The notes: a model not told the origin generated them from the sequence alone. Positions 1 to 7,090 are shown, numbered from the stretch's first letter. The stretch is 12,365 nt of DNA from JAEUMW01 sp039807745 (GCA_039807745.1 JBDHRV010000106.1:1-12365), one strand, 5' to 3'. Made by a program: numbers and translations.

Positions 1-2
1 GC

Positions 3-371
3 GGGCGCGCCGTCGTCGTGCTGCACCTGCGCGACCTGGTGCTGCTGGGCGAGCTCTTCCCGCAGCGGCTGGGTGTGTCGTTCCAGGATTTCGCCGATTC
101 CGGCGACGTGCATCGCTCGGTGCGCGGCGCGCACGGCTGGCTGCGTGAGTCCGACCCCGCCGCGTACAGCGTCATCAAGCTGCCCGGCAACATGCTGCGA
201 GTGATCGCGCTGAAGGACGAGGTCGGCGCCGACACCTTGATCGCACGGCTGCTGCCGCTGATCGGCAACCGGCAGGACGACGTGCGCGGGCTCACGCTCG
301 TCTATCGCCACGGCGGGTACTCGGTGTTCGAGTTGTCCGCGGCGGATAAGGCGATCCGGTCCCAGCACTAG
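3..371 (+). CDS. 3' end of an unrecognised protein (partial gene)
   Basis: The reading frame is open from the left edge of the window to a TAG stop at 369-371. A GTG at 18 could serve as a start, but no ribosome binding site precedes it and the frame stays open upstream, so this is most likely the C-terminal part of a longer protein. About 122 codons are visible. The product is soluble-looking, with no membrane segment or signal peptide. It contains hydrophobic beta-like runs (LRDLVLLGELFP near the visible start, LTLVYRHGGYSVFEL near the end) and ends in a charged tail (ADKAIRSQH). I do not recognise a family or catalytic motif and assign no function. The gene converges on the minus-strand transporter with a gap of about 29 bases, in which I see no clear intrinsic terminator. 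Confidence 0.6.
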   Translation, partial: GRAVVVLHLRDLVLLGELFPQRLGVSFQDFADSGDVHRSVRGAHGWLRESDPAAYSVIKLPGNMLRVIALKDEVGADTLIARLLPLIGNRQDDVRGLTLVYRHGGYSVFELSAADKAIRSQH

Positions 372-400
372 CGCACGCGACCAGGACGCAGACGCTTCAT

Positions 401-1498
401 CTACCCGCCTTCGCCCGGGGCGTGGCGCACGGCCGCGAGGATCGCGGCGACGAGCGCGCGGACGAGCCCGGCGAACGCCAGTGCCCAGGCCGCGAGCGCC
501 ACGTAGACCACGTAGCGCGCCAGCTCGTACAGGAACCCGAGTTCCAACGCGTGCGCCATGTCGAAGGTGCTCGCGGCGTACATCCCGAGGGGAAACACCG
601 CTCCCCAGTACAGCGGGTCGTAGCGTAAGGGGAACCGGGCGTAGACGTGGCGCCAGACCTCGAGCACGACGAGCATCGGGATCCACCAGGTGCCGGTGGC
701 CCAGTAGAACACGGTGAAGCCCTTGAGGAACGGCAGCAGCGACACGAGGAATGGCGCGTCGGGCGCGTTCGCGATCAGCAGCGACCCCGCGAGCGTGGAG
801 ATCGCCATCGCGCCCATGCTGATCCAGTACGGCGGCGAGAGATCGTCCGGCGCGAAGCGGAAGAACATATAGCGGTAGAAGATCAGCGCGATCATCCAGA
901 TGTAGAGCATCCCGCCCCACAGCCACATCGACAGCGCGAGGAAGTTGAGCGTGAGCTTGTACGGCTGTGCGAGGTGCGCCGCGAGCTGCGCGCTCAGCAC
1001 CGCGATCGACTGCGTGGCCACGACGGCGAGCAGCCACGCGCCGGAGATGCCTTTCTCGAGCGGCGGCTTCTGCTCCTTGATGATGAACGCGGCGAACATC
1101 GCGTAGGTCAGTCCCACCCAGAGCGTGAACGCGAGGGCCCAGAGAAGCTTCGCGGGCGCGTACAGGTGGACCATCACGACGAACTGACTTCCGAGCACCG
1201 CGGACGCGGCGACGCTGGTGAAGAAGCCTGGCCCGCGCTGATGGTCGACGAGGTCGCGCCACAGCTCGCGCGGGAACCACGCGGCGCGGAGGACGGTAAG
1301 CAGCCAGAGGAAGAGATAGGCGGCGACGTTGAGCCGGAAGAGCGCACTGGCAACTGCGGCCATCCCGATCTGGTCGGCCGCCAGCGATACGATGCCGGTA
1401 GCCATTACCATCGCGAAATACGCAGGATTGAGTCCCTGCGCCGCACGCCGGACCGGCCCACGCATGTCCCGCGGCACGGGTTCGGGGCGAGTGGTCAC
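401..1498 (-). CDS. TDT-family (TehA/SLAC1-like) C4-dicarboxylate or anion transporter
   Basis: This is an integral inner-membrane protein of 365 residues with about ten hydrophobic segments (roughly 27-46, 56-74, 92-112, 116-139, 152-172, 186-210, 224-243, 258-280, 296-314 and 325-350). Family-typical stretches are NPAYFAMVMATGI (24-36), GFFTSVAASAVLGSQF (91-106), PPYWISMGAMAISTLAGS (222-239), WWIPMLVVLEVWRH (271-284) and DPLYWGAVFPLGMY (294-307). These match the tellurite-resistance/dicarboxylate transporter family, whose members move malate, other dicarboxylates, sulfite or tellurite-related anions. The substrate is not readable from sequence. The start taken is a GTG at 1498, which overlaps the stop of a short upstream ORF as GTGA. 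An ATG at codon 12 (1465) would also keep the whole membrane domain. It lies downstream of citF on the same strand with a 123-base gap, which suggests uptake or export of the acid handled by that cluster. Confidence 0.9.
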   Translation of the reverse strand: MTTRPEPVPRDMRGPVRRAAQGLNPAYFAMVMATGIVSLAADQIGMAAVASALFRLNVAAYLFLWLLTVLRAAWFPRELWRDLVDHQRGPGFFTSVAASAVLGSQFVVMVHLYAPAKLLWALAFTLWVGLTYAMFAAFIIKEQKPPLEKGISGAWLLAVVATQSIAVLSAQLAAHLAQPYKLTLNFLALSMWLWGGMLYIWMIALIFYRYMFFRFAPDDLSPPYWISMGAMAISTLAGSLLIANAPDAPFLVSLLPFLKGFTVFYWATGTWWIPMLVVLEVWRHVYARFPLRYDPLYWGAVFPLGMYAASTFDMAHALELGFLYELARYVVYVALAAWALAFAGLVRALVAAILAAVRHAPGEGG

Positions 1499-1602
1499 CC
1501 GGGGACGCGCTTCTGCGCGATCAAGTTGTCCAAGGCGGCAAAGAGCAGCGGGTCGGGACTGTCGGTGCCGACGATGAAGGGGGCGGGCATGCTGGATCCC
1601 AT
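1495..1602 (-). CDS. possible 35-residue small ORF between citF and the transporter
   Basis: This short ORF begins at an ATG (1602) 20 bases after the citF stop and ends in a TGA that overlaps the GTG start of the transporter by four bases (GTGA). A second ATG at codon 5 (1590) has a weak GGGA-type site before it. The predicted peptide has a plausible non-repetitive composition (for example SPDPLLFAALDNLIAQKRVPG) with no signal peptide or obvious membrane helix. The GTGA overlap is the arrangement expected for translational coupling, so it may be a real small protein or a leader that delivers ribosomes to the transporter start. It may equally be chance openness in GC-rich DNA, since the same frame is open further upstream inside citF. 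Confidence 0.25.
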   Translation of the reverse strand: MGSSMPAPFIVGTDSPDPLLFAALDNLIAQKRVPG

Positions 1603-1621
1603 GGCACTCGTGACACTGGCC

Positions 1622-3160
1622 TCACGCGGCGACCTGCCGTATGACGTCGATGACCCGCCCGTCGCGGTACTCGACCACGCCGACGATGCGCGCATCGGGC
1701 AACCCCGGCCGCAGAGGCTTTGCCGCAGTCGCAAGCGATCGAGCGCGGGCGTGCAATTGCTCGATGTCATACACCTCGATGCCTGCGGACCGAAGGCGAT
1801 CGCGCAGGTCGGCCCGCTTGGGGTGAACCGCGACACCCGCCTCGGTGACCACGGCGTCGATGGTTTCACCGGGCGTCGTGATGCAGCCGACCCGTTCGAC
1901 GATCTTCGGGCCCGCCGACGCGGCAAGTCGGGTCGTCACCAGCGCGAGCTTCGCGCCCGCGGCGGTATCCGCATGGCCGCCCGAGCCACCGAGGATGAGG
2001 CCGTCGGCGCCAGTCGTCACGTTGACGTTGAAGTCCAGGTCGATCTCGGCTGCGCCGAGCAACATGGCATCGAGCTGATCCACCAGGGGGCCGCGGCCGT
2101 GCGGGTTGGCATAGAGGGAAGCCGACATGGCCTGGTGACGCCAGTCCTTGCGATAGGACTCGACGGCCCTCAAGTCGAAACACTGCACGTCGAACACCGT
2201 GCGGAACAGACCCGCCTCGAGCATGTCGACGAGGTAGCCGGTCACACCGCCGGCACCGAAGCTGCCTTGCACGCGGTGCTCGGTCATCGCCGCCTTCACG
2301 AATAGCGACGTCGCGATCGAAACCCCGCCCGCGCCGGTCTGCATCGAGAACCCGTCGATCAGCAGACCGGATGCGGCGATCACTCGGGCCGCCGTCGCAG
2401 CGATCTGCAGACCCACCGGCTCGTCGGTGGGCCGCGTGGTACCGGACAGGATGCCCTTCGGATCGCCGATCGAGTCGACGGTGACGACGAAGTCGACCTT
2501 CTCCTGCGAGATGTCGATGGGACACAGCGGATGGGGGCAAAGATGGTCGGTCACCGCGACCACGCGGTCGGCGTATTCCACGTCGACCATCGCGTAGCCG
2601 AGCGGGCCGCAGGCGGCGGGCCCTTCGGCCCCGCTCAGGTTGCCGTGACGATCCGCCGCCGGCGCGCCGACGAAGGCGACGTCGATGTGCAGCTCGCCGG
2701 ACTCGATGGCGCGCGCGCGGCCGCCGTGAGTCTGCATCAGCACGGGCGTGGGAAGCACACCGCGCGAGAGTGCTTCAGCAACCGGACCTGCGGCGTAGGC
2801 AGTAGAGATCCGGGTGACGACGCCGTGGCGCATGTGCTCGATGAGCGGCGCGTGCACGGGAAACAGCGAGCTGGCGGCGATTCCGAGGTCGGTCAGCCGC
2901 CGTCTGGCCGCCACGGACAGCACGGCGTTGAGCACCCGGTCCCCGTTGCGGAGGTGATGGTGAAACGACAGCGTCGCGCCACTGCGGATGTCGCAGGCAT
3001 CGAAAGCTGCATCGATGTCGTGCAGCAACTTCTCGGTCCCCCTGGTGGGACAGACACGCGTTGCGGCGCGCGTCACCAGCGCGGGAGGGGGCTCGATGCC
3101 GGTGAACGGGCGAACCGCCCCGTAGCCCTCGACGAAGGTCGGCAGTTGGCGTGCATTCAT
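1622..3160 (-). CDS. citF: citrate lyase alpha subunit (CitF), citrate or related-acid CoA-transferase
   Basis: The 512-residue product is full length for CitF (about 510 in E. coli) and aligns with it throughout. Conserved blocks include TLSFHHHLRNGD (63-74), HAPLIEHMRHGVVTRI (103-118), SGELHIDVAFVGAP (154-167), GFSMQTGAGGVSIA (270-283), FDVQCFD (323-329), EIDLDFNVNVTTGADG (372-387), GGSGGHADTA (391-400) and VIDVIRQV at the C-terminus. In citrate lyase this cytoplasmic subunit exchanges citrate for acetate on the acyl-carrier prosthetic group. The same family includes the alpha subunit of citramalate lyase. The usual partners (CitD carrier, CitE lyase, CitC/G/X maturation) are absent here, and the neighbours are a MaoC-type hydratase and a dicarboxylate transporter. 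I therefore infer that it acts as a stand-alone CoA-transferase, possibly on a C5 acid. The start has an AGGAG site ten bases upstream (3171-3175) and overlaps a short upstream ORF as ATGA. Confidence 0.9.
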   Translation of the reverse strand: MNARQLPTFVEGYGAVRPFTGIEPPPALVTRAATRVCPTRGTEKLLHDIDAAFDACDIRSGATLSFHHHLRNGDRVLNAVLSVAARRRLTDLGIAASSLFPVHAPLIEHMRHGVVTRISTAYAAGPVAEALSRGVLPTPVLMQTHGGRARAIESGELHIDVAFVGAPAADRHGNLSGAEGPAACGPLGYAMVDVEYADRVVAVTDHLCPHPLCPIDISQEKVDFVVTVDSIGDPKGILSGTTRPTDEPVGLQIAATAARVIAASGLLIDGFSMQTGAGGVSIATSLFVKAAMTEHRVQGSFGAGGVTGYLVDMLEAGLFRTVFDVQCFDLRAVESYRKDWRHQAMSASLYANPHGRGPLVDQLDAMLLGAAEIDLDFNVNVTTGADGLILGGSGGHADTAAGAKLALVTTRLAASAGPKIVERVGCITTPGETIDAVVTEAGVAVHPKRADLRDRLRSAGIEVYDIEQLHARARSLATAAKPLRPGLPDARIVGVVEYRDGRVIDVIRQVAA

Positions 3161-3249
3161 GGCTGTCGAGCTCCTGCGCGAGCTGCCCGCGCCAGTGCGC
3201 GCGCGTGGGCAATCAGGTGCGGGACCTTGTGCTCGGCACTGCCTCGCAT
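3157..3249 (-). CDS. possible 30-residue small ORF between the hydratase and citF
   Basis: This short ORF starts at an ATG six bases past the stop of the upstream hydratase gene and ends in a TGA overlapping the citF ATG (ATGA). It has no ribosome binding site of its own, so if translated it would depend on reinitiation after the hydratase stop. The second half is very Ala/Arg rich (ARALARAARAGAR), which is what shifted frames of GC-rich DNA often look like. I recognise no family. The citF AGGAG site lies inside this ORF. It is listed because the whole 95-base gap is spanned by this ORF and because the other two genes of the cluster show the same arrangement. Chance is the leading alternative. 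Confidence 0.13.
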   Translation of the reverse strand: MRGSAEHKVPHLIAHARALARAARAGARQP

Positions 3250-3255
3250 CGTCGG

Positions 3256-4113
3256 TCAGGCCAGGGTCGCGCTCGCCTCCATGGCGAGGTGACCGTCGGA
3301 ATCCTTCGCCCAGAGACTGATCGTCTTGTTGTCCTCGCCACTACGGCGGCCGCAGACGAAAAACGGCGCGACATCGAACAGCGGCTTGACCGCGCGGAAG
3401 GCAAAGCGCGACACGAACGCGTCGGGCACACTGCGCCGCAGCAGGTCGAGCAGCAAGGTCGCAATCAGCGGCCCGTGCACGACAAGGCCCGGATAACCCT
3501 CGACCTCGGTGACGTAGCTGCGGTCGTAGTGGATGCGGTGGCCGTTGAAGGTGAGCGCCGAATAGCGGAACAGCAGCACCGGGTCCGGCCGTATCTCGCG
3601 CTTCCATTGGTGCTCGGTTGGCGCCTGCCTTGCGGGCGACGTCGGATCGTCCGGCCCCGGGTTGTCGCGGTAGACGATGTCATCCTCCTCGATCAGCGCC
3701 ACCCCGGCGGCATCGGCCACCTCGTGGCGAACCAGCACGAACACCAGCGGACCGGTCCGACCCTCCTTGCTGCTGACATCGGCGATGCGGGAGGTCCGCG
3801 TGATCGCCTCGCCGGCACGCAGCGGGCGCAGGAACTCGAGCCGCGCGCCGGCCCACATGCGCCGCGGCAGGGGTACCGGCGGCAGGAAGCCGCCCCGCTT
3901 GGCGTGTCCGTCCGGACCGATCTCCGACTGCGGGTGGACCGGCAGGAAGTACAGCCAGTGCCGGCACGGCGGAATCGGATCGCCGGCACGTGGCGCGGGG
4001 TCGTCGCGGTCCAGGGTGGCGGCAAGGCCGCGCAGCGGCGCGAGCGTCGCCACGTCGTCGACCGTTTCGGTGCGGCCAATCCAGCCGCGTAGGTGCGCGA
4101 TGTCTACAGGCAT
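3256..4113 (-). CDS. MaoC/FAS1-like double hot-dog hydratase, mesaconyl-C4-CoA / itaconyl-CoA hydratase type
   Basis: The 285-residue protein has two hot-dog halves, as in the HTD2 / mesaconyl-C4-CoA hydratase group (about 270-290 residues). The N-terminal half carries RMWAGARLEFLRPLRAGE (85-102). The C-terminal MaoC half carries FRYSALTFNGHRIHYD (182-197), with the His residues typical of the active-site helix, followed by EGYPGLVVHGPL (205-216). No signal peptide or membrane segment is seen, so it should be cytoplasmic. Family members hydrate or dehydrate CoA esters such as mesaconyl-C4-CoA, itaconyl-CoA or 3-hydroxyacyl thioesters. The exact substrate cannot be read from sequence. Next to citF and a TDT transporter, a C4/C5 dicarboxyl-CoA is the best inference. 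The ATG at 4113 overlaps the stop of a 42-codon upstream ORF as TGATG and has no well-placed ribosome binding site, so its translation may be coupled. Confidence 0.82.
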   Translation of the reverse strand: MPVDIAHLRGWIGRTETVDDVATLAPLRGLAATLDRDDPAPRAGDPIPPCRHWLYFLPVHPQSEIGPDGHAKRGGFLPPVPLPRRMWAGARLEFLRPLRAGEAITRTSRIADVSSKEGRTGPLVFVLVRHEVADAAGVALIEEDDIVYRDNPGPDDPTSPARQAPTEHQWKREIRPDPVLLFRYSALTFNGHRIHYDRSYVTEVEGYPGLVVHGPLIATLLLDLLRRSVPDAFVSRFAFRAVKPLFDVAPFFVCGRRSGEDNKTISLWAKDSDGHLAMEASATLA

Positions 4114-4241
4114 CAGGAAATCTGCTCATGATCTGTTGTACGGAACAGGCACCGAGTGGTGATCCGGTGTCGCCTGTCGTTCTGGAGCAGGTCCAGGATT
4201 CGACCGATGCGCGGGCGCGTGTCGGGTGTTGATGCCGACAT
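4113..4241 (-). CDS. possible 42-residue small ORF leading the hydratase-citF-transporter cluster
   Basis: This ORF lies in the 148-base gap between the recN stop and the hydratase start. Its ATG (4241) is preceded by GGAG with a five-base spacer, the best-placed ribosome binding site of the minus-strand cluster. Its TGA overlaps the hydratase ATG (TGATG). The peptide is basic and hydrophilic (for example RPRIGRILDLLQNDRRHRI in its middle), lacks a signal or membrane segment, and resembles no family I know. It could be a small protein, a leader peptide that couples translation to the hydratase, or the remnant of a lost regulator. The frame is also open upstream through recN, so openness alone is weak evidence. 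The ribosome binding site and the overlap are what support it. Confidence 0.35.
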   Translation of the reverse strand: MSASTPDTRPRIGRILDLLQNDRRHRITTRCLFRTTDHEQIS

Positions 4242-4261
4242 TGCCTCTCCGTTCGTCTCGA

Positions 4262-5974
4262 TCAACCCCCGCCCTTCCCCTTCACTCTTCTCCCTTCCCC
4301 CTTCCCCTCGTCCCGCTCCGCCTGTCCCAACATCTCTTCCGCGTGCCGGCGCGTTGTGGCGGTAATCCTCACCCCGCCGAGCATGCGCGCGATCTCTTCG
4401 ACTCGCGCCGTCCCGTCCAGGACTTCGACCGCGCTGACCACGCCCGCTTCGGTGCGGGTCTTCACCACGCGCCACTGGGCATCGCCCGCCGCGGCCACCT
4501 GCGGCAGATGGGTGACGCACATGACCTGGTGCCTGCGGCCCAGATCCTTGAGCAGACGCCCCACGATCTCGGCCACGCCGCCGCCGATGCCCGCGTCCAC
4601 TTCGTCGAAGATCAGCGTGGGCACGCTCGCGACTTCGCTGGTCGCCGTCTGGATCGCGAGACTGACGCGCGAGAGCTCGCCGCCGGATGCAACCTTCGCC
4701 AGCGGACGCGCCGGCAGCCCGGCGTGGGCGGAAACCTGGAACCCGACCTCGTCGAGGCCCTGCGCACCGCCGTCTGCCAGCGCGTTGAGCACGACCTCGA
4801 ATCGCCCGCCCGCCATCGCGAGCGTCTGCATCGCCGCCGTGACCTTCTCGGCGAGCTGGGGCGCCCAGTGCTGCCGCGCGCCCGACAGGAGCCGCGCCGC
4901 GCATTGGTAGGCGTCCCGTGCCTCGGCTTCCTGCCGCCGGATCGTTTCCGGGTCGAGACCGTCGGTGAGCAACTCCAGATGGTCGCGCGAGCGCGCGAGC
5001 AGCTCCGGCAGCTCCTCCGGCGTCACCCGGTACTTGCGCGCCGCATCGTGGATCGCTTCCATGCGCCGCTCCACCTGCGCCAGCCGCGCCGGATCGAGGT
5101 CCACCCGCTCGCCGTAGTGACGCAGCGCGTACACCGCCTCCTGCACCTCGGCCCTGGCCGATTCCAGCAAATCGAGCACCTCCCCCAGACCGGGATCGTG
5201 CTCGATCGCGTGACCGATCCGCCCGCTCACCGACGCGAGCTGCGAGAGGCACGCGCCCTCGCCGTCCGCCAGGAGGTCGACGCCGATGCGCACGGCTTCG
5301 AGCAGGCTCGCGGCATGGGCGAGGCGCTCGTGATCCGCCTGCAGCGCGGCCCACTCGCCTTCCCCGACATCGAGGGCCTGCAGTTCGTGCACGCGAAACG
5401 ACACCTCGTCGCGCTCGCTTTCCAGCCGTGCGGCATGCTGCTCCACCGAGCGCAGGCGCACCGCGAGCTCGCGCCAGTGGCGATAGTGCTGTGCGACCCG
5501 CGCCGACTGCGCCTCGAGCGCACCGTAGCCGTCGAGGAGCTGGCATTGCGTCGCCGGACGCAACAGCGACTGGTGCACGTGCTGACCGTGGATGTCGACT
5601 AAGAATTCGCCCGCCTGGCGCAACTGCCCGAGCGTGCAGGCGTGACCGTTCAGGAGCGCACGCGAGCGGCCGCCCGCGTCGATCACCCGGCGCAGGAGGC
5701 ACGTGCCGGCGTCGCCTGCGAGGTCGTTCTCGGTGAGCCACGCTTCGAGCCCCGGCGCATCGGCGATGTCGAACTCGGCCGCGATCTCCGCCCGCTGCGC
5801 GCCGTGGCGTACGACGCCCGGATCGCTGCGCTCGCCCAGCACCATCGCCAGCGCGTCGATGAGAATCGATTTGCCCGCTCCGGTCTCGCCGGTCAAGACC
5901 GTGAAACCCGGACCGAACTCGAGGTCCATCGTTTCCACGATCACGAAATCGCGGATCGCCAGCAACCGCAGCAT
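4262..5974 (-). CDS. recN: DNA repair protein RecN (SMC-like ATPase)
   Basis: RecN is an SMC-like ATPase that binds DNA ends and promotes recombinational repair of double-strand breaks. The 570-residue protein has the full architecture: Walker A GETGAGKS (29-36) in an N-terminal ATPase half, a central coiled-coil region with many Glu/Arg/Leu residues (about 155-370), then the ABC signature ASGGELSR (429-436), Walker B LIFDEVDAG (454-462) and the THLPQVAA switch region (488-495). The ATG at 5974 gives the normal N-terminus (MLRLLAIRDFVIVE). The gene follows nadK with a 19-base gap, so the two are probably co-transcribed. An unusual C-terminal tail of about 15 Gly/Lys/Arg/Glu residues after EEMLGQAERD is encoded by a purine-rich tandem array and is not part of the conserved domain. 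I saw no clear LexA box in front of the pair, but did not examine it exhaustively. Confidence 0.96.
   Translation of the reverse strand: MLRLLAIRDFVIVETMDLEFGPGFTVLTGETGAGKSILIDALAMVLGERSDPGVVRHGAQRAEIAAEFDIADAPGLEAWLTENDLAGDAGTCLLRRVIDAGGRSRALLNGHACTLGQLRQAGEFLVDIHGQHVHQSLLRPATQCQLLDGYGALEAQSARVAQHYRHWRELAVRLRSVEQHAARLESERDEVSFRVHELQALDVGEGEWAALQADHERLAHAASLLEAVRIGVDLLADGEGACLSQLASVSGRIGHAIEHDPGLGEVLDLLESARAEVQEAVYALRHYGERVDLDPARLAQVERRMEAIHDAARKYRVTPEELPELLARSRDHLELLTDGLDPETIRRQEAEARDAYQCAARLLSGARQHWAPQLAEKVTAAMQTLAMAGGRFEVVLNALADGGAQGLDEVGFQVSAHAGLPARPLAKVASGGELSRVSLAIQTATSEVASVPTLIFDEVDAGIGGGVAEIVGRLLKDLGRRHQVMCVTHLPQVAAAGDAQWRVVKTRTEAGVVSAVEVLDGTARVEEIARMLGGVRITATTRRHAEEMLGQAERDEGKGEGRRVKGKGGG
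4266..4309 (-). repeat. purine-rich heptad array at the recN 3' end (units ending in GAA)
   Basis: Read on the minus strand, the sequence is a run of seven-base units: AGGGGAA, GGGGGAA, GGGAGAA, GAGTGAA, then a six-base GGGGAA and a degenerate GGGCGGG. The recN stop codon follows directly, so the array is inside the coding sequence and specifies the final residues of RecN (about 556-570, GKGEGRRVKGKGGG). Similar arrays follow hrcA and dnaK in this window. There is no inverted repeat and no T-run, so it is not a classical terminator. Confidence 0.75.
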
Positions 5975-5993
5975 CAGGCGAATGCGCTCCGCG

Positions 5994-6866
5994 TCACAGG
6001 CTCTCGCTCCAGCGCAACTTCTCGCGCAGCATGCGGTAGTAGTTGTGGCCGACCGGATGCAGCAGCCGCACCTCGACCGGCGCGCGCCGCACGCGGACGC
6101 GATCGTCGCCGTTCAGGTCGAAGTGCGAATGGCTGTCGAAATGCACGCGCACGTCCTGCGCCTCGTGCATCCTCACCTCCACCAGCGAATCGGCGGCGAC
6201 CACGATCGGCCGCGCCGCCAGCGTGTGAGGCGACACCGGCACCACCGCCATGAGCCGCAGACAGGGATGCAGGATCGGTCCGCCGGAGGAAAGCGCGTAG
6301 GCGGTCGAGCCCGTGGGCGACGAGACGATCAGGCCGTCCGAGCGCAGCGTGTAGACGAACTGGCCGTCGACCCGCACGTCGAACTCGATCATGTTGCCGG
6401 CAGCGCCCTTGGTGACCACGACGTCGTTCAAGGCCATCACGTTGAACACGGTGTCGTCGCCGCTCACCACCTCGGCCGCGAGCAGCATGCGCGACTCGGT
6501 GACGAACTTGCCGGCGAGGATATGCCCCATGGTCTCGAACATCGTGTGCACCGATATGTCGGTGAGGAAGCCGAGCCGGCCCTGATTGATGCCCACCAGC
6601 GGCACGCCGTGGGGCGCGAGCGTGCGCGCGATGTTGAGCATCGTGCCGTCGCCGCCGATCACGATGGCGAGATCGACCTGCTCGCCGAGCTCGTCGAGAT
6701 CCAGCACCGGAAAGCCGCGGTTGCCGATGTGCGACGCGGTCAGGCGGTCGAGGACGACGTTGATCTTGCGCTCCTCGAGAAAATGCGCCATGTCGAGCAG
6801 CGGCAGCGCGATGTCCGGGCTCTTGTACTTGCCGATGAGGGCAACCTTCTTGAATGACGTGCTCAT
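5994..6866 (-). CDS. nadK: NAD kinase
   Basis: This cytoplasmic enzyme phosphorylates NAD to NADP using ATP or polyphosphate. The 290-residue length is normal for proteobacterial NadK. Diagnostic motifs are GGDGT (71-75) with the catalytic Asp, NQGRLGFLTD (94-103), the NAD-binding ND pair in MALNDVVV (144-151), and SPTGSTAYALSSGGPI (183-198). The start MSTSFKKVALIGKY matches the usual NadK N-terminus, with the beta strand beginning at residue 7. The ribosome binding site is poor: an AGG directly touches the ATG, and the nearest GGAGG lies about 30 bases upstream. nadK is divergent from hrcA, a common arrangement in Betaproteobacteria, and leads into recN. Confidence 0.96.
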   Translation of the reverse strand: MSTSFKKVALIGKYKSPDIALPLLDMAHFLEERKINVVLDRLTASHIGNRGFPVLDLDELGEQVDLAIVIGGDGTMLNIARTLAPHGVPLVGINQGRLGFLTDISVHTMFETMGHILAGKFVTESRMLLAAEVVSGDDTVFNVMALNDVVVTKGAAGNMIEFDVRVDGQFVYTLRSDGLIVSSPTGSTAYALSSGGPILHPCLRLMAVVPVSPHTLAARPIVVAADSLVEVRMHEAQDVRVHFDSHSHFDLNGDDRVRVRRAPVEVRLLHPVGHNYYRMLREKLRWSESL

Positions 6867-7090
6867 CCTGCGCGTTTGACGGGCTGTTGAAGTAACCTCC
6901 GGTGCCCGCTCCAGCGCCGCGCGCGGTAGACGCGCCGCGCCGAACGGTCAACCCCCTTCCCTGATGCAGAACGCCCCGAAAGCCCAGACCGCGGCTTGCG
7001 AAGGGTATTTCAACGGCTTGCTAACCACAAGCATCTCCGAGCGGCAGCGCGCCGGAACGCGGATGCGGAAAACTCTATAGAATTCCGAGC
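6867..7090. promoter_or_regulatory. divergent nadK/hrcA promoter region
   Basis: These 224 bases must hold the promoters of both nadK-recN (minus) and hrcA (plus). On the minus strand TTGACC (6947-6952), followed after about 15 bases by TCTACC, is a weak sigma-70-like candidate for nadK. On the plus strand TAGAAT (7078-7083) resembles a -10 box, but no good -35 is seen 17 bases before it. A related motif occurs in both leaders in the same sense relative to each gene: GGTTACTTCAACAG before nadK (minus strand of 6884-6897) and GGGTATTTCAACGG before hrcA (7003-7016). No CIRCE operator (TTAGCACTC-N9-GAGTGCTAA) is visible. Confidence 0.45.

Noticed and set aside
647..2305. A 552-codon plus-strand ORF
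   Set aside because: It is antisense to the transporter and citF. Its Arg/His/Glu/Asp-rich composition without hydrophobic-core patterning is typical of a GC-rich shadow frame.
4133..4148. Inverted repeat CTGTT-N6-AACAG upstream of the hydratase gene
   Set aside because: Five-base arms occur often by chance, and it lies inside the possible 42-codon ORF. No second copy was found to suggest an operator.
4226..5602. A 458-codon plus-strand ORF
   Set aside because: Antisense to recN, which has all RecN motifs. The translation is Arg/His/Leu-rich with no domain.
5703..6857. A 384-codon plus-strand ORF
   Set aside because: Antisense to nadK and the start of recN; no motif.
6867..7090. CIRCE operator for HrcA
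   Set aside because: I searched by eye for TTAGCACTC and GAGTGCTAA here and before grpE and found neither.
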